Source: Prorocentrum cordatum (taxonomy: Eukaryota; Sar; Dinophyceae; Prorocentrales; Prorocentraceae). Taken from it: DNA of 64,000 nt. Numbering within the stretch: the first letter of the stretch is position 1; every line of letters starts with the position of its first letter. The DNA lies in NCBI GenBank assembly GCA_963575745.1, contig CAUYUJ010015849.1:669688-733687 (forward strand), given 5' to 3'. Position numbers and translations under genes: made by a program. Positions 20,454 to 30,239 of the stretch are shown here, one piece after another. The notes beneath the pieces are model-generated. The model made no database searches, was not told where the DNA came from, and saw nothing but the letters and a program-made list of their open reading frames with translations.

Positions 20454-22295
20454 TGCCGCCCTCGCCCATGGCGCTGCAGCTTCTTTTGAACGCTCCCTGG
20501 CCAGGTAGCTTCTGTAGTTTCTGAGCTCCCCATTTTGTCAGCCTTGGTTCCCACCCCTTTTGCCGTAAACATTGCCATAGCTCCCACACTGTTTTCCTGT
20601 CATGAGGCACGTCCCGGATGGAGAGCGCCTTGGCCCCTGGCCCTTGTAGCTGAAAACATTCGCGAAGCAACCGTTCACCCTTAATGGTAAACTGCCATGT
20701 GCTCCTAAAACCGTCGGTGCTAAGATTATGGACGAGCTCCAGGCCGCTCAGCTTCCCTAACATGTCTAAGCTATCCTTGTTTTGATCGTCGTGAGCAAGG
20801 GTGAACGCGTCGGCGGACAATGCGCTAGCCCCTGCGGACACCAACTGTTCGAGCAAGCGCTTACAGCAACCTGTGTTCACGTCGAACCCGTACCCATCCA
20901 AGATGTACGTGGCCTTGGGCGGGCGGCTATACATAAGCAGCGACTGCAGTTGCAGGTACGTCAAGACACCAGCATTGAGCACAAAATGATCCCCCACTCC
21001 TGCTCTTCCTCTGGCATGCTCGGCGTGAATGAGAAATGAGTCGCCCCTTGTCTCCGCGACGCGGTGGAAACCTATAACCAGGGAGTTCCCATCAAAGCGT
21101 TGTGCGTGGGCATGCCCTGGCTGTCGAGCAAGTGCAAATTTGTCTGGGTTCTTCGCCGTCACCGTGAAAACCAACATATTCTGCTGAATCATTTCGCTGA
21201 CGAGGTCCTGTGGGCCCGCGCTTGGGATGCCCATCACTGGCACCAAAGCGCTAACCTCGCCGTCGCCGTCGCCTTCACCCAGCAACGCTGGCATTGCATC
21301 GGCGTCAGCGCCCAGCAGCGCTGGCATGGCATTGGACTGAAAGTCGAAATCTAAACCGAGCTGCTCAGATACTTGAAAATGGTTTATCATGGGCTTGAAC
21401 GCCTTTAACCAGGAACTCCCATTGGGGCCATCAGAGTGGTCGCCCCCTGAGGGGTCGTTGCCTTGAGCGGTCGGCATCACGAAAAACATTTCGCTTTGGC
21501 CAGAGATTTCTAGCATGTACTCCATCGCATGCCTCTCCAAAACTGTCTCCAACGATGTAGCCCCCCCCCATGGGCGGTCCATGCGGCTGTGGGGGCGGAA
21601 ATACGGCTTGAGCAGAGCCCACGTCGCCAATCATGATCATGCCATCAACGATCACTGCTGGATTGAAGGTATGCTGCGTGGGGGCATCCCACCTGTAAAT
21701 CAGGTAAGTGAGGTCCTTACCATACTTGCCATTCAGAAGCCTCTTGTTGCCGTTGTGGGTTGACTGGAGTTCCTGAAATAGTGCGTGGTTAGACATGCCT
21801 AAGGATTCAACGCACATGATAGGAGTTTGACACTTTGAGAGTTGCGCCGCCAAGTCTCCAAGAAACTCACTATCTAGCTCGAGCTTCCGTTGAATCATTG
21901 GAAGGTGGTGCCTGAGGGCCACGTGCACAGGCCCATGTCGAGGCGCCCGTCGAATGCCCTTGCTGACGACCGCGTGCAATCCTTCGACCAACCTTTCCAC
22001 GACGCAAATGAATCGAAATTGAGACATGTAGTGAAGCAGCACTGGCAAACCCGCTGGGTCTTCACCAGACACAAAACGATTAAGTTCGTCTCGGCATTGG
22101 GTACCTGGCAAGCAAATGCGGAATACAAGCGCGTGCGCGTCGGCGCCCCCGCCCAGCGACTCGAACAACTGCAAAACCTTAGCGCCTACCTCGCGAGCAA
22201 CGGCAAGATCGAAATGACCTAGACCGCACATCACAAGTGGGAGAGACTGCCAAGATGATGAAATCTTCATCATGACATACATGTGAAATGCAGAT
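20454..22295 (-). CDS. Gene D large exon, one frame break in a G9 run
   Basis: Coding from acceptor AG 22297-22296 to donor 20454. Two frames cover it. The first runs ...SLPLVMCGLGHFDLAVARE to GSAQAVFPPPQPHGPPMG, the second from GATSLETVLERHAMEYMLE to the exon end. The switch falls in a run of nine C (plus strand 21561-21569), and one base fewer there makes a single frame whose phase agrees with both flanking exons. A homopolymer sequencing error is the simplest reading; a real frameshift is possible. Other landmarks are a twice-repeated AMPALLG with an acidic spacer and a DGYGFDVNTGCCKRLLEQL segment. I do not recognise the fold. Confidence 0.65.
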
Positions 22296-22570
22296 CTTCC
22301 ACAGTGCAACTCCACACAGCAGCCAGAGGCTGCCTGGCGACAGCATGTGGCGAACCTTGGCCGACAGACCGACCGCCTCTCGCCATCCCGACGCTGGGGC
22401 CGCGCGCTGTCCTCCCCACCACCGCCCACATTGGACGCAACGACATCATGAATGTATTTCGGTTTTCACATGAGCGCGATACGTACATGATATCACATCT
22501 CTGTCGCGATTATTGCGTTACCCATGCACGCTTCACGCATCACTTAGCTCTGAACCGTCAACGCTTGGAC

Positions 22571-23338
22571 GGCAACAGAAACATTCCAGACGGGTCGGAC
22601 AATGGCGAAGCCAAAGGATCATACTGAATCGTCGCTTTGTCGCTAGGCGGTAACGCACGACACTCTCGCATCAGAAATTGAGCAATGCATGTGTCCCACA
22701 ACTCGTTCAGAACGGCCATCAGCTCCCCTGCCGCCAAGTTTGGCGCTCTTCTCCCTGCCATGGGGCAGGTGCTCGCAGAGGCGCCTATCAGTTTCTGCCA
22801 ATTCGCGAACGCTTCTTTCCGACTGTGGCATGGGCAGCCCTCAGACCAATGCATGAGATGGAGCAAGACTGTTAAAATCTCCATTGCCATGGCGCGGTAT
22901 GCCCAAAAGAAATCAGACTTTATGATGTCGTTGATCTTCAAAACGTCCAATCTCCAAGCATCATGTTTTCCATGTTTGGACATTTGCTTGGTCGTGGGTA
23001 CTTTTCCCTCGCAGTATGCCTTTAGATCCCAAAACTGCCTCAACTCTTCTTTTACTTGCCCCAGCTCGTAGCAGGCATTCGCAATGGTGCCCCACCTCTT
23101 CTCATGCACAGTTGACGTTACTATGTCCAGCACGTCGCGCCTGTGGTACGCAGGGGGGTCCTTGAAACACGTCTCCTTGATCCGTTCGCGGGTGTGGGGC
23201 TGCCGGACCATCCGAACAACAAGTTTCAAATTCGCAATGAAAGTTGTCCAATAGGGCATGGCCTGCTTAAGCTGGTCAATGGCGTTGTCGAAAATATGAA
23301 GCAAACCTATGGGCGATTTGAAGTTTCGAATCTCATCC
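22571..23338 (-). CDS. Gene D exon with GCPCH motif
   Basis: Exon from acceptor AG 23340-23339 to donor GT 22570-22569, phase-consistent with both neighbours. It encodes a helical segment (IFDNAIDQLKQAMPYWTTF), then LLHLMHWSEGCPCHSRKEAF and TCPMAGRRAPNLAAGEL. The paired GCPCH and CPM...R-A-P motifs look like a conserved Cys/His-containing site. From memory, I have seen the same pair in large unnamed dinoflagellate proteins. It could be a metal site of a transposase-like or nucleic-acid-binding protein, but that is speculation. Confidence 0.65.
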
Positions 23339-24025
23339 CTGCCATTTTACCCCCATGCCTGCCCCCTATCCGACAGGGGGGCAGCGCCCAACATCCCCAT
23401 GGCAAAGAGAAAGGAAGTGGGCCCAGAGGGCTCTGAGAGGAAAAGGTTCCAAGAAGGTTGCGGGCCCAAGAAGGCCCCATGATGAGGGCCCGAGGAGGGG
23501 CCCAGGACAGCGTTGTGGGCGGTCACAATGGGGGGCCCTCATCCACCCCTTGGGTCGTTCCTGGGACCATATTGGGGTCGTCTTGGGACCCCCTCGATGC
23601 CCTTTGCAGGTTTATGTGATAGCTGAGGTGGCCCTGAGAAAGCCCTGGGAGGTCCCCAAGACGGATCCAAATTCCAAGTCACCGCTGTGGGTGGTGACCT
23701 TTTCTTGGGCCACTCTTGGGGGCCCTCTTGGGCTTGGGCCTTTCTTTTCTTGGGGCCCTCTTGGAGCAGGGGCGAAGGCGTGGCCGTAAGAGGCTGGGAC
23801 ATATTGGAGTCGCTCTCTCGCCAATGCCCGCCCATATCCTCCCCTGTAGACTCCCCCCTTGTGGGCCCCAGCCCCTGCAGGAGCCTACGCCGCGCGCTGC
23901 GCCATGAAGGAGCTGTTGGGGGCCCTGGTGGAGCCGCTGCTCAAGGCCCCAGGGTTTCGCGCGAGCGCAGCCTGTGGGGGGCAGATCATTCTTGAAATTG
24001 CTGCCCTACTGGATATCGTTTGGAC
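23339..24025 (-). repeat. Gene D intron carrying CCAAGAGG-family repeat
   Basis: The 687-base intron between the exons at 24261-24026 and 23338-22571 is largely filled (about 23410-23780) by both orientations of the CCAAGAGG/CCTCTTGG family. The family has therefore entered transcribed sequence. Confidence 0.55.
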
Positions 24026-24261
24026 CCAGGGGAGCCTGGGCAGTTCAGGGACGAAGTCAGATCGACGACGTCAGCGTCGATTTCTCGTGACGCCCCAGGG
24101 CCCTCCATGTGTGGGGCAATCGAACTTGGACCCATTGGCTCCTCTGACATATCTGGAATTTCGATGCAATTCGGATCGGATTGGAAATCAAAGGCTGCAT
24201 CTCCTGCGGCCTCCTCGGTCAAGTCGGCGGGGTCGGAGCACATCTGGAAGGCAGGCAAGTC
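24026..24261 (-). CDS. Gene D short acidic exon
   Basis: A 236-base exon (acceptor AG 24263-24262, donor GT 24025-24024) that joins phase 0 to phase 2 between its neighbours. It encodes LPAFQMCSDPADLTEEAAG and further acidic, Ser/Pro-rich sequence, likely a flexible linker. Support comes from phase and from coding-like composition. No ATG-initiated frame would show it alone. Confidence 0.5.
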
Positions 24262-25152
24262 CTCGCCCCCCGCCGCCCCCTTCTCGCATGCGCGCGTAGA
24301 GGAAAATGGGAGGAGGAGGGCGGCACAGGCATGGGCGGGTGAGGAGGGGGGCTGGAGAAAGGACGAACGAGCAAGGAGGGAGCATGGGGGGCGAGGATTG
24401 GCAGAGTAAGGAGCAGGAGGTACATGGATACATGCATAGATGGGTCGCGCATCGACCCTAAAGGCCCAAAGAGTGCCCAAGACGGCTCCAGGCCCCCCCA
24501 AGACGGCCCCCCTGGAGCTCGTTGGAGAGCCCTGACAGGGACCCCACGATGCGGCAGGGAAAATCCCAAGAGGACCCCAAGAGGGGCCCAAGAAGAGGGC
24601 GCCTTACGGCTCGTTGGGTGTATTTTTCTCTAAAGGGGACCCCAAGAGGGGCCTGAGAAGAGGGCGAGTTACGGTTCGTTGGGTGTACGTTTTTTTGTTT
24701 TTGGAAAGGGGGTCATTGGGTGTATGGTTCTGCAAGTTGTTTAAACATTTATGCTGCCTGCGGCGCGCCCCCCATCCCCCACGCCAAGCTGTCTGGCCGA
24801 GGGCATGGGCAATAGGGCAGGGTCGCCTTGAAAATAATGGGAGAGGGAAAGGAGTGGAGCAAGGAGGGAGAAGGAAGGAAGGAAGGAGTTGAGGGGACCT
24901 CTCCCCAGCGCCCACGCCGAGTGCCTCCCGGAGGCCGCGGGGTCGAGCGAGCAGTGAGGGCCTGGAGCTGCAGGGTTGGCGGCGGGCCTGAGCTCTATCG
25001 CGCGCGCCGTTCCCTGCACTCACTCACTATCTATGCTACTCCCGCCCTCTCTCAACCCTCTTTCCATTTACACCGAACCTTTGTAGCAATTACGTATATA
25101 TATATACATATATACAGATGTGCAAGTATACGTGCATATGTATTCATGTATC

Positions 25153-25187
<35 letters not shown>

Positions 25188-25284
25188 CTCTCTCACTATA
25201 TATGTATACATCCCCCCATCCGTGTCCATCTCCATATGCATGCGCATGCGGCTAGGGCATGCCCCCCACCCCCCTCGACCCGAC

Positions 25285-25895
25285 CCCATCCTCTGAATTG
25301 AAGTCGCTCGTTCGAGCCCAATTGAAGAACGCGCTGATCTTGAAAGGCTTGGCAGTCGCGAGGTAGTGCTCGTCACCGAAATCGGTAGTAAAGGAAACAG
25401 TGCTGTTCAAGGTCTGGACGCAGCGCTCCCACCCGCACTCCAGGAAATGTTGATGTAGAAGGCAATGCATCTTGTGTTTGACTCCAGACCCTGCCGAACC
25501 CAAACCACAAGGTGTGCAAACGCTGTACGCCATTTTGCTCTTCACAAACGAATCGGCCTCGGCAAGCTTGGCGTTCAGATCCTGATTTTCGCCTGGGTCA
25601 TTGGACGTTCCACTATTGTTCTGTGCAATAAATGTCGTGTGATTGTACAGTTGCAGCATGTCTGATTGCGTGACTTTGCACACCCATGTGTTGAGCATGT
25701 TTTGTTTCCCCACTGGGCTGCTATCGCAACTTTGGTATACAGAAACTCTGTTCCCTGCTAGGATGCGTTCGTTTTCCTTGCGCATGTACATCAGGAAACC
25801 TACGTCCAAAGTAAGCTTGTGCCGCTTCAGAGTAGTAGCTGATGGCACTAGGTCCTGCTGGGCACCCCAAGCGACATGGGCTATCTGATTGTGGG
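25285..25895 (-). CDS. Gene D exon with DSSP motif
   Basis: Exon from acceptor AG 25897-25896 (155-bp intron upstream) to donor GT 25284-25283. It encodes VPSATTLKRHKLTLDVGFLM, then SVYQSCDSSPVGKQNMLN, and a Cys/His-rich segment CTPCGLGSAG...HKMHCLLHQHFLECGWERC. The pattern of a Lys/Arg-rich strand followed by an Asp in DSSP recalls the first catalytic Asp of RNase H-fold (DDE-type) enzymes. I cannot identify the remaining catalytic residues, so this stays a hypothesis. From memory, the same segment is frequent in dinoflagellate genomes. Confidence 0.65.
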
Positions 25896-26050
25896 CTTTG
25901 GGGGGAAGAGGGGGGAGGGGAAGGGAGGAGGAGGCTGGGAGCTGGGAGAGAGGAGCAGGGATGGAGAAAGAGGAGGGATGAGGCATGATGGAAGAAGTGG
26001 GGCGCGGGATGCACGGAAAAACGTCCAGAAACAAGTTTTCTAGGTCCAAC

Positions 26051-26711
26051 GGTCCTTGTTCAGGATTTGTCTGACAAGAGTTTCGGCGATCGTCGAGGGG
26101 GCACTTAACCTGATGGCGTGCATGATCGTGTCTTTGAGCTTCCCAAAGTTATCTGCTGTCGATGCCATCAGCAATGCACGCAGCAAGTATGGAAAATCGT
26201 AACCCCATTGCCTGTATAAGAAAACTTTGTTCGAACGGGAACTCAAGCTTGAAGCCATGGATCGTGCCCAATCTACGCAATGGCCCCACTCCTCTACCTC
26301 ATCTGGCCTCATATCAGAGACGCGCGAAGCCGCCCCACACACAGTGTCCGCAACTTTTTTTAAATTAATGTCGTTCATCTCAGGGGCCCATGGTAGCGAG
26401 GCGCTGCTGGGCTGGCCCACGTCCCACTCTTTGCTCCTCTTGGCTCGGGCGCGATGGGATCTTTCGTTAAACTCAATCATGTGTGTTCCTGGTGGCAACA
26501 GGTGTTCCAATCGTCCCCGAAGAGTTCTAGGATTGAAAAATTTGCTGCTCCTGCCCTCCAGTGGCCACGCGTACACATTCCAACCCCCAGCATTACCCAG
26601 CAACATACCATGACTTACAACAGGAAATTGGAGGCCTAGGTCTGGAACGTCAGATGGCACGTTGTACGTCTCTGCCCAGGCCGCGAGCTTCTCTGAGACG
26701 TTCCTGCCCCA
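26051..26711 (-). CDS. Gene D exon, unknown domain
   Basis: Exon from acceptor AG 26713-26712 to donor GT 26050-26049; 661 bases, phase 0 in and phase 1 out. It encodes NVSEKLAAWAETYNVPSDV, a basic HRARAKRSKEW patch and a helical RQWGYDFPYLLRALLMAS segment. It continues in frame into the DSSP exon as ...ILNKDPHNQIAHVAW. No family is recognised. Confidence 0.6.
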
Positions 26712-27366
26712 CTACCCACGCTTGGTACCCAGCCCCCTCTGCGGATCGCTTACGCGCCAGGCGATGAGGGAGGTGGGAAGAGGATGGGCGACGCTGCCAT
26801 GAACAAGTGCCGTCTCAACCTGACTGCTGCTGCTCACGGCGGTGGTTGGAGGAGGTGGGGGGGGGGAGGAGGAAGTGGAGCAGGATCGGGGGGGAAGGAA
26901 TGTGGCGGCGACGAGGGGGGCCAAGGAGGAGGAACCTTGGGGGGGGTGCGCCGGGGCGCGGCGGAGTTGGAAGACCAACAGGTGGCGCCCCCTGCGAGAC
27001 AAAAAGGAAGAGAAAGGGAAGACGCGCGGACGCCCCCACGTCCTGTATTTAGCCACGCAGTCGTCGACCAGCGTCTGCGGCAGAGTGAACCATAATGTCC
27101 TTGCAGGCGAGCCCCCCCAATCTCCGCTCTCGCCCTCGCTCCCATCCTAAACCTGACAACAGAGTTTCCACCATTGGTAATCATATTCGGCCGTTCGGCC
27201 TCGTCTTCTCATCCTCCTCATTTCTACATCTTCCTCCACTGGTCCCCATCGCGATCTCCCTCCTCGTCGGCCTCATCCCCCTCCTCCTCAGATTCCTTAT
27301 CCTGGTCCCTGCACTTTCTGTTCTTCCTACCCCCCTGTCTTGCCAAGGATGCCTCTCAGTAGCCAC
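26712..27366 (-). other. Gene D intron, purine/pyrimidine rich
   Basis: About 650 bases between two gene D exons. It contains GGAGG/GGGG-rich sequence (26840-27000) and CTCCTC-rich sequence (27205-27300) but no coding frame I would defend. Confidence 0.45.
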
Positions 27367-27549
27367 GTTTGGATCGCGTTTCCGCCAATCCCCCAACAAC
27401 TCAATGCCCAATGGCTCAGGAGTCCTGGGATTCTCACCAGCCCGAAACACGTTGGGCAGGATAATGTAGTCGACGACTTTCACGAAGGCCAACGTTTCTC
27501 CTGCCCTGCCCAGCTGCCCAATCCAATGGGCCAGGAGAGTCAGGAGAGG
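27367..27549 (-). CDS. Gene D 5' exon
   Basis: A 183-base exon (acceptor AG 27551-27550, donor GT 27366-27365) of exactly 61 codons. It encodes LLAHWIGQLGRAGETLAFV followed by KVVDYIILPNVFRAGENPR. The sequence looks like real protein and joins in phase to the next exon. Alternative donors a few codons further on also exist. Confidence 0.5.
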
Positions 27550-27955
27550 CTGTCATGCAGCAAATCCTCAAAGGCGAATGCCTAATCCAAACGGCCCCCT
27601 GCGTGGGGCAAGGTGGCGAAAACACAAATGCTTGGAACGACGTGGCGCTGATATTGCTGCAAATACATTACATGCGCAGCTCAAAGCAAATCCCTCCCCC
27701 CGTTCGATCCTGGCGCAATCGATTCCCAACATTCCAAAACTTCGTCTTGCTCGGCCGTGAGGACTCGAAATCTCGAACAAAGCCGCCCTGGACGATGCAA
27801 AAAATCATAGTCAAATAACGCCAGGCCCACCAGCTTGTTTTGGCACGTGTTGAAGTACTTGTCCCAGAACGCGGTGCACGCGTGCCCCTCGCTGCACGAG
27901 GGGATATCACTGCCTCCCCAGACCAACTTGACAAACGCATTGCCCTCTCTGGCCT
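27550..27955 (-). pseudogene. Gene D 5' coding sequence, interrupted
   Basis: One minus-strand frame reads GNAFVKLVWGGSDIPSCSEG...LVGLALFDYDFLHRPGR...TAEQDEVLECWESIAPGSNG, then a TGA at 27683-27681, MYLQQYQRHVVPSICVFATL, a TAG at 27584-27582, and AFAFEDLLHDS. The sequence stays protein-like on both sides of each stop. Either this end of gene D is decaying, an unrecognised intron removes the stops, or there are assembly errors. A C6 run lies beside the first stop. Confidence 0.45.
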
Positions 27956-28287
27956 TGGAGGGTGAAAGTGGGGGTCGGGCGCAGGGCGCAGGGCCCCCGC
28001 AATGATGGTTTTTTAAGGCCATGAATGGGCGATACATCCTCGATTGCTGTGTTCGGTGGGGGAACTAATTGAAACCCCCAATCTGCACCCGCGCGCGAGA
28101 CTTGAGGGGGAAGGAAGCAAGGGGGCGGGGGGCTTGGGAAAGGCGACGAAGGCAACGTGCGCTAAGGGCGCAAAAAGAAAAAGGCTGGAACACACGAAAG
28201 CGGTCAGGTGAGTGTCGAAATCTGCCCAGCCAATCTGACATGCGGAACACTGCGCCTCAGTTTTTGGGGATCTTGAAGGCCAGGGCA

Positions 28288-28479
28288 AAATGTGAATTCA
28301 CATTTGGGGAAAAGGGAAAATGTGAATTCACATTTGGGGAAAAAGGGAAATGTGAATTCACATTTTGGAATTTTGTTTGGGATTCTTTATGAAAGGGGCC
28401 AGAATGTGAATTCACATTTTGTGAAAAAGGAAAATGTGAATTCACATTTTGGGAAAACGGAAAATGTGAATCCACATTT
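28288..28479. repeat. Array of six 18-bp palindromes
   Basis: The perfect palindrome AAATGTGAATTCACATTT stands at 28288, 28318, 28348 and 28432. The copy at 28403-28418 keeps the 16-bp core. The copy at 28462-28479 has one change (GAATCC). Spacing is 30 bases except for one 54-base gap. Spacers are GGGGAAAAGGG-like. Confidence 0.9.
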
Positions 28480-29217
28480 TGGGAGAATCGCGGGGCCCAT
28501 TCCAAATTTGTCTTGGGGGTCGAGAAGTCATCGTTTGGGAACATACGCGATCATCAACCGCACAATCAAGACACACTTGCACTCCACTTCGCTGGCCCAC
28601 ACGCAATATGCAGGAACGCCTGCACGCATGAACGATAATGGATGGACGGCGCGTGTGCCCGCGCGGGCAACGCGCGGGCACGAATGACTGGCCATCAATG
28701 ACCGCCAGCATTGGATGCCAATCGTACCCGATCACAGACATGAACGATACATTGAGCAGACATGGGCCATTCAGCCCCCATTGAAGACCCCCTGTTGCAG
28801 ACCCCCTCTTTCACCCTCCAACTGGCCCCCCACCTCAAGATGCCCGAGCACATTCCGACGCTCGTGTGTCCCCCCATGCCCTCTCTGTCTCTGTCGCTCA
28901 TGTAAAAAGAACCCCCCGCCCGCCGTTGCATAGATTGTGTAGGCGGTCTTTCTGGCGATCAGTCCAGCCTCTGCGCCATCGCCGGGCGGCTAGTGCACTA
29001 GGCAGGTATGTCCACGCCACCACTGGCATGAGTCATGAGCCAAAGCCAAAACAGCTCGGCACAAAAGGCAACAAATCACAAGACAGCTCGCCTATTGGCC
29101 CCTGCGGCCAGCCCAAACGCAGTTCGAAGTCCAATCAGTCTGGGCCACATCGGTGCGGTCGTCGCCGCCTCGAGAGTCGGCGCGGTGGCGGCGCTCGTCG
29201 TCGCCGCCGCCGCTGGC
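28480..29217. other. No gene seen
   Basis: Mixed sequence with CGCGCGGGCAACGCGCGGGCA near 28660-28680. No supported frame or RNA gene. Confidence 0.45.
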
Positions 29218-29720
29218 GCCGCCGAGAATTAAACGTCCTCCTATTGGTTGCGCCATCGGTTGCGCCCTCAGCCGCCGAGGATAAGACGTCCTCCTATTGA
29301 TTATTGGTTGCGCCATAGGCTGCGCCCTCGGCCGCCGAAAATAGAACGTCCCCCGATTAGTTGCGCCATAGGTTGCGCCCTCAGCCGCCGAGAATAAGAC
29401 GTCCTCCGACTGGTTGCGCCATAGGTTGCGCCCTTGGCCGCCGAGGATAAGACGTCCTCCGGTTGGTTGCGCCGTAGGTTGCGTCCTTGGACGCCGAAGA
29501 TCAGACGTCCTCCGATTGGTTGCGCCATAGGTTGCGCCCTTGGCCGCCGAGAATAAAACGTCCTCCGATTGGTTGCGCCATCGGTTGCGTCCTTGGACGC
29601 CGAAGATCAGACGTCCTCGGATTGGTTGCGCCATAAGTTGCGCCCTCGGCCGCCGAGAATTAAACGTCCTCCTAATGGTTGCGCCATAGGTTGCGCCCTC
29701 AGCTGCCGAGAATAAAACGC
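29218..29720 (+). repeat. 53-bp tandem array, ten copies
   Basis: Units (GCCGCCGAGAATAAAACG, TCCTCCGATTGGTTGCGCC, ATAGGTTGCGCCCTC) start at 29218, 29271, 29331, 29384, 29437, 29490, 29543, 29596, 29649 and 29702. The period is exactly 53 bases except for one 7-base insertion in the second unit. Two subtypes (GCCGCCGAG and GACGCCGAAG) partly alternate, suggesting a two-unit higher-order duplication. Confidence 0.95.
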
Positions 29721-30239
29721 CCCTCAGTCCATTCAGTTCGGTCCAGCTTACTTCGCGAAAAACACATTCAGGCTACCCCTGAAAACATATCGCAAGCATT
29801 GGCAATCAACGTAACCCGCGTGCTCCCTCCCTGCCGCTATCCACTACCCCTTTGGGGCCTTTGGGGCCTTTGGCTGGACATCTACGAGCGTTTGTGGATT
29901 TGTTTTTCGCTATCTGTTCATACTGCCCTTTTGAGGCTCTTGTGTGTTCTGAAAACCGTTTCTGGCTGGGCATGTATTGAAATTGCGTGTTCTGTTTCGT
30001 ATAATTGAAAATATATTGAAATCGCTATAATATGTTTGTTTATCACTTGAAATTCGTCTACGTTTCGTGTCCAACCGTGCCCGCGTCTTTTCTTCGCGCA
30101 AATCATCGCAGCCCCAGAACGTGTTGAGATGACCATTACTGCGGGCTTTATCACCCCTCTCTGACTCCTCCCGCGAGCACTCGGTCCGGCCGGCTTGCCG
30201 GGGGGGGGGATCCGGTCAGACGGACTAGATCCCTCACCC
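29721..30239. other. AT-richer stretch without a gene
   Basis: Noticeably more A+T than its surroundings (29990-30060). No coding frame, tRNA or SL match was found. Confidence 0.45.

Noticed and set aside
25305-25325. GTTCGAGCCC, another T-loop-like word
   Set aside because: Lies inside the gene D DSSP exon, and no tRNA fold is possible around it.
28288-28479. Possible CRISPR array from regularly spaced palindromes
   Set aside because: Spacers are near-identical and only about 12 bases long, and the genome is eukaryotic.
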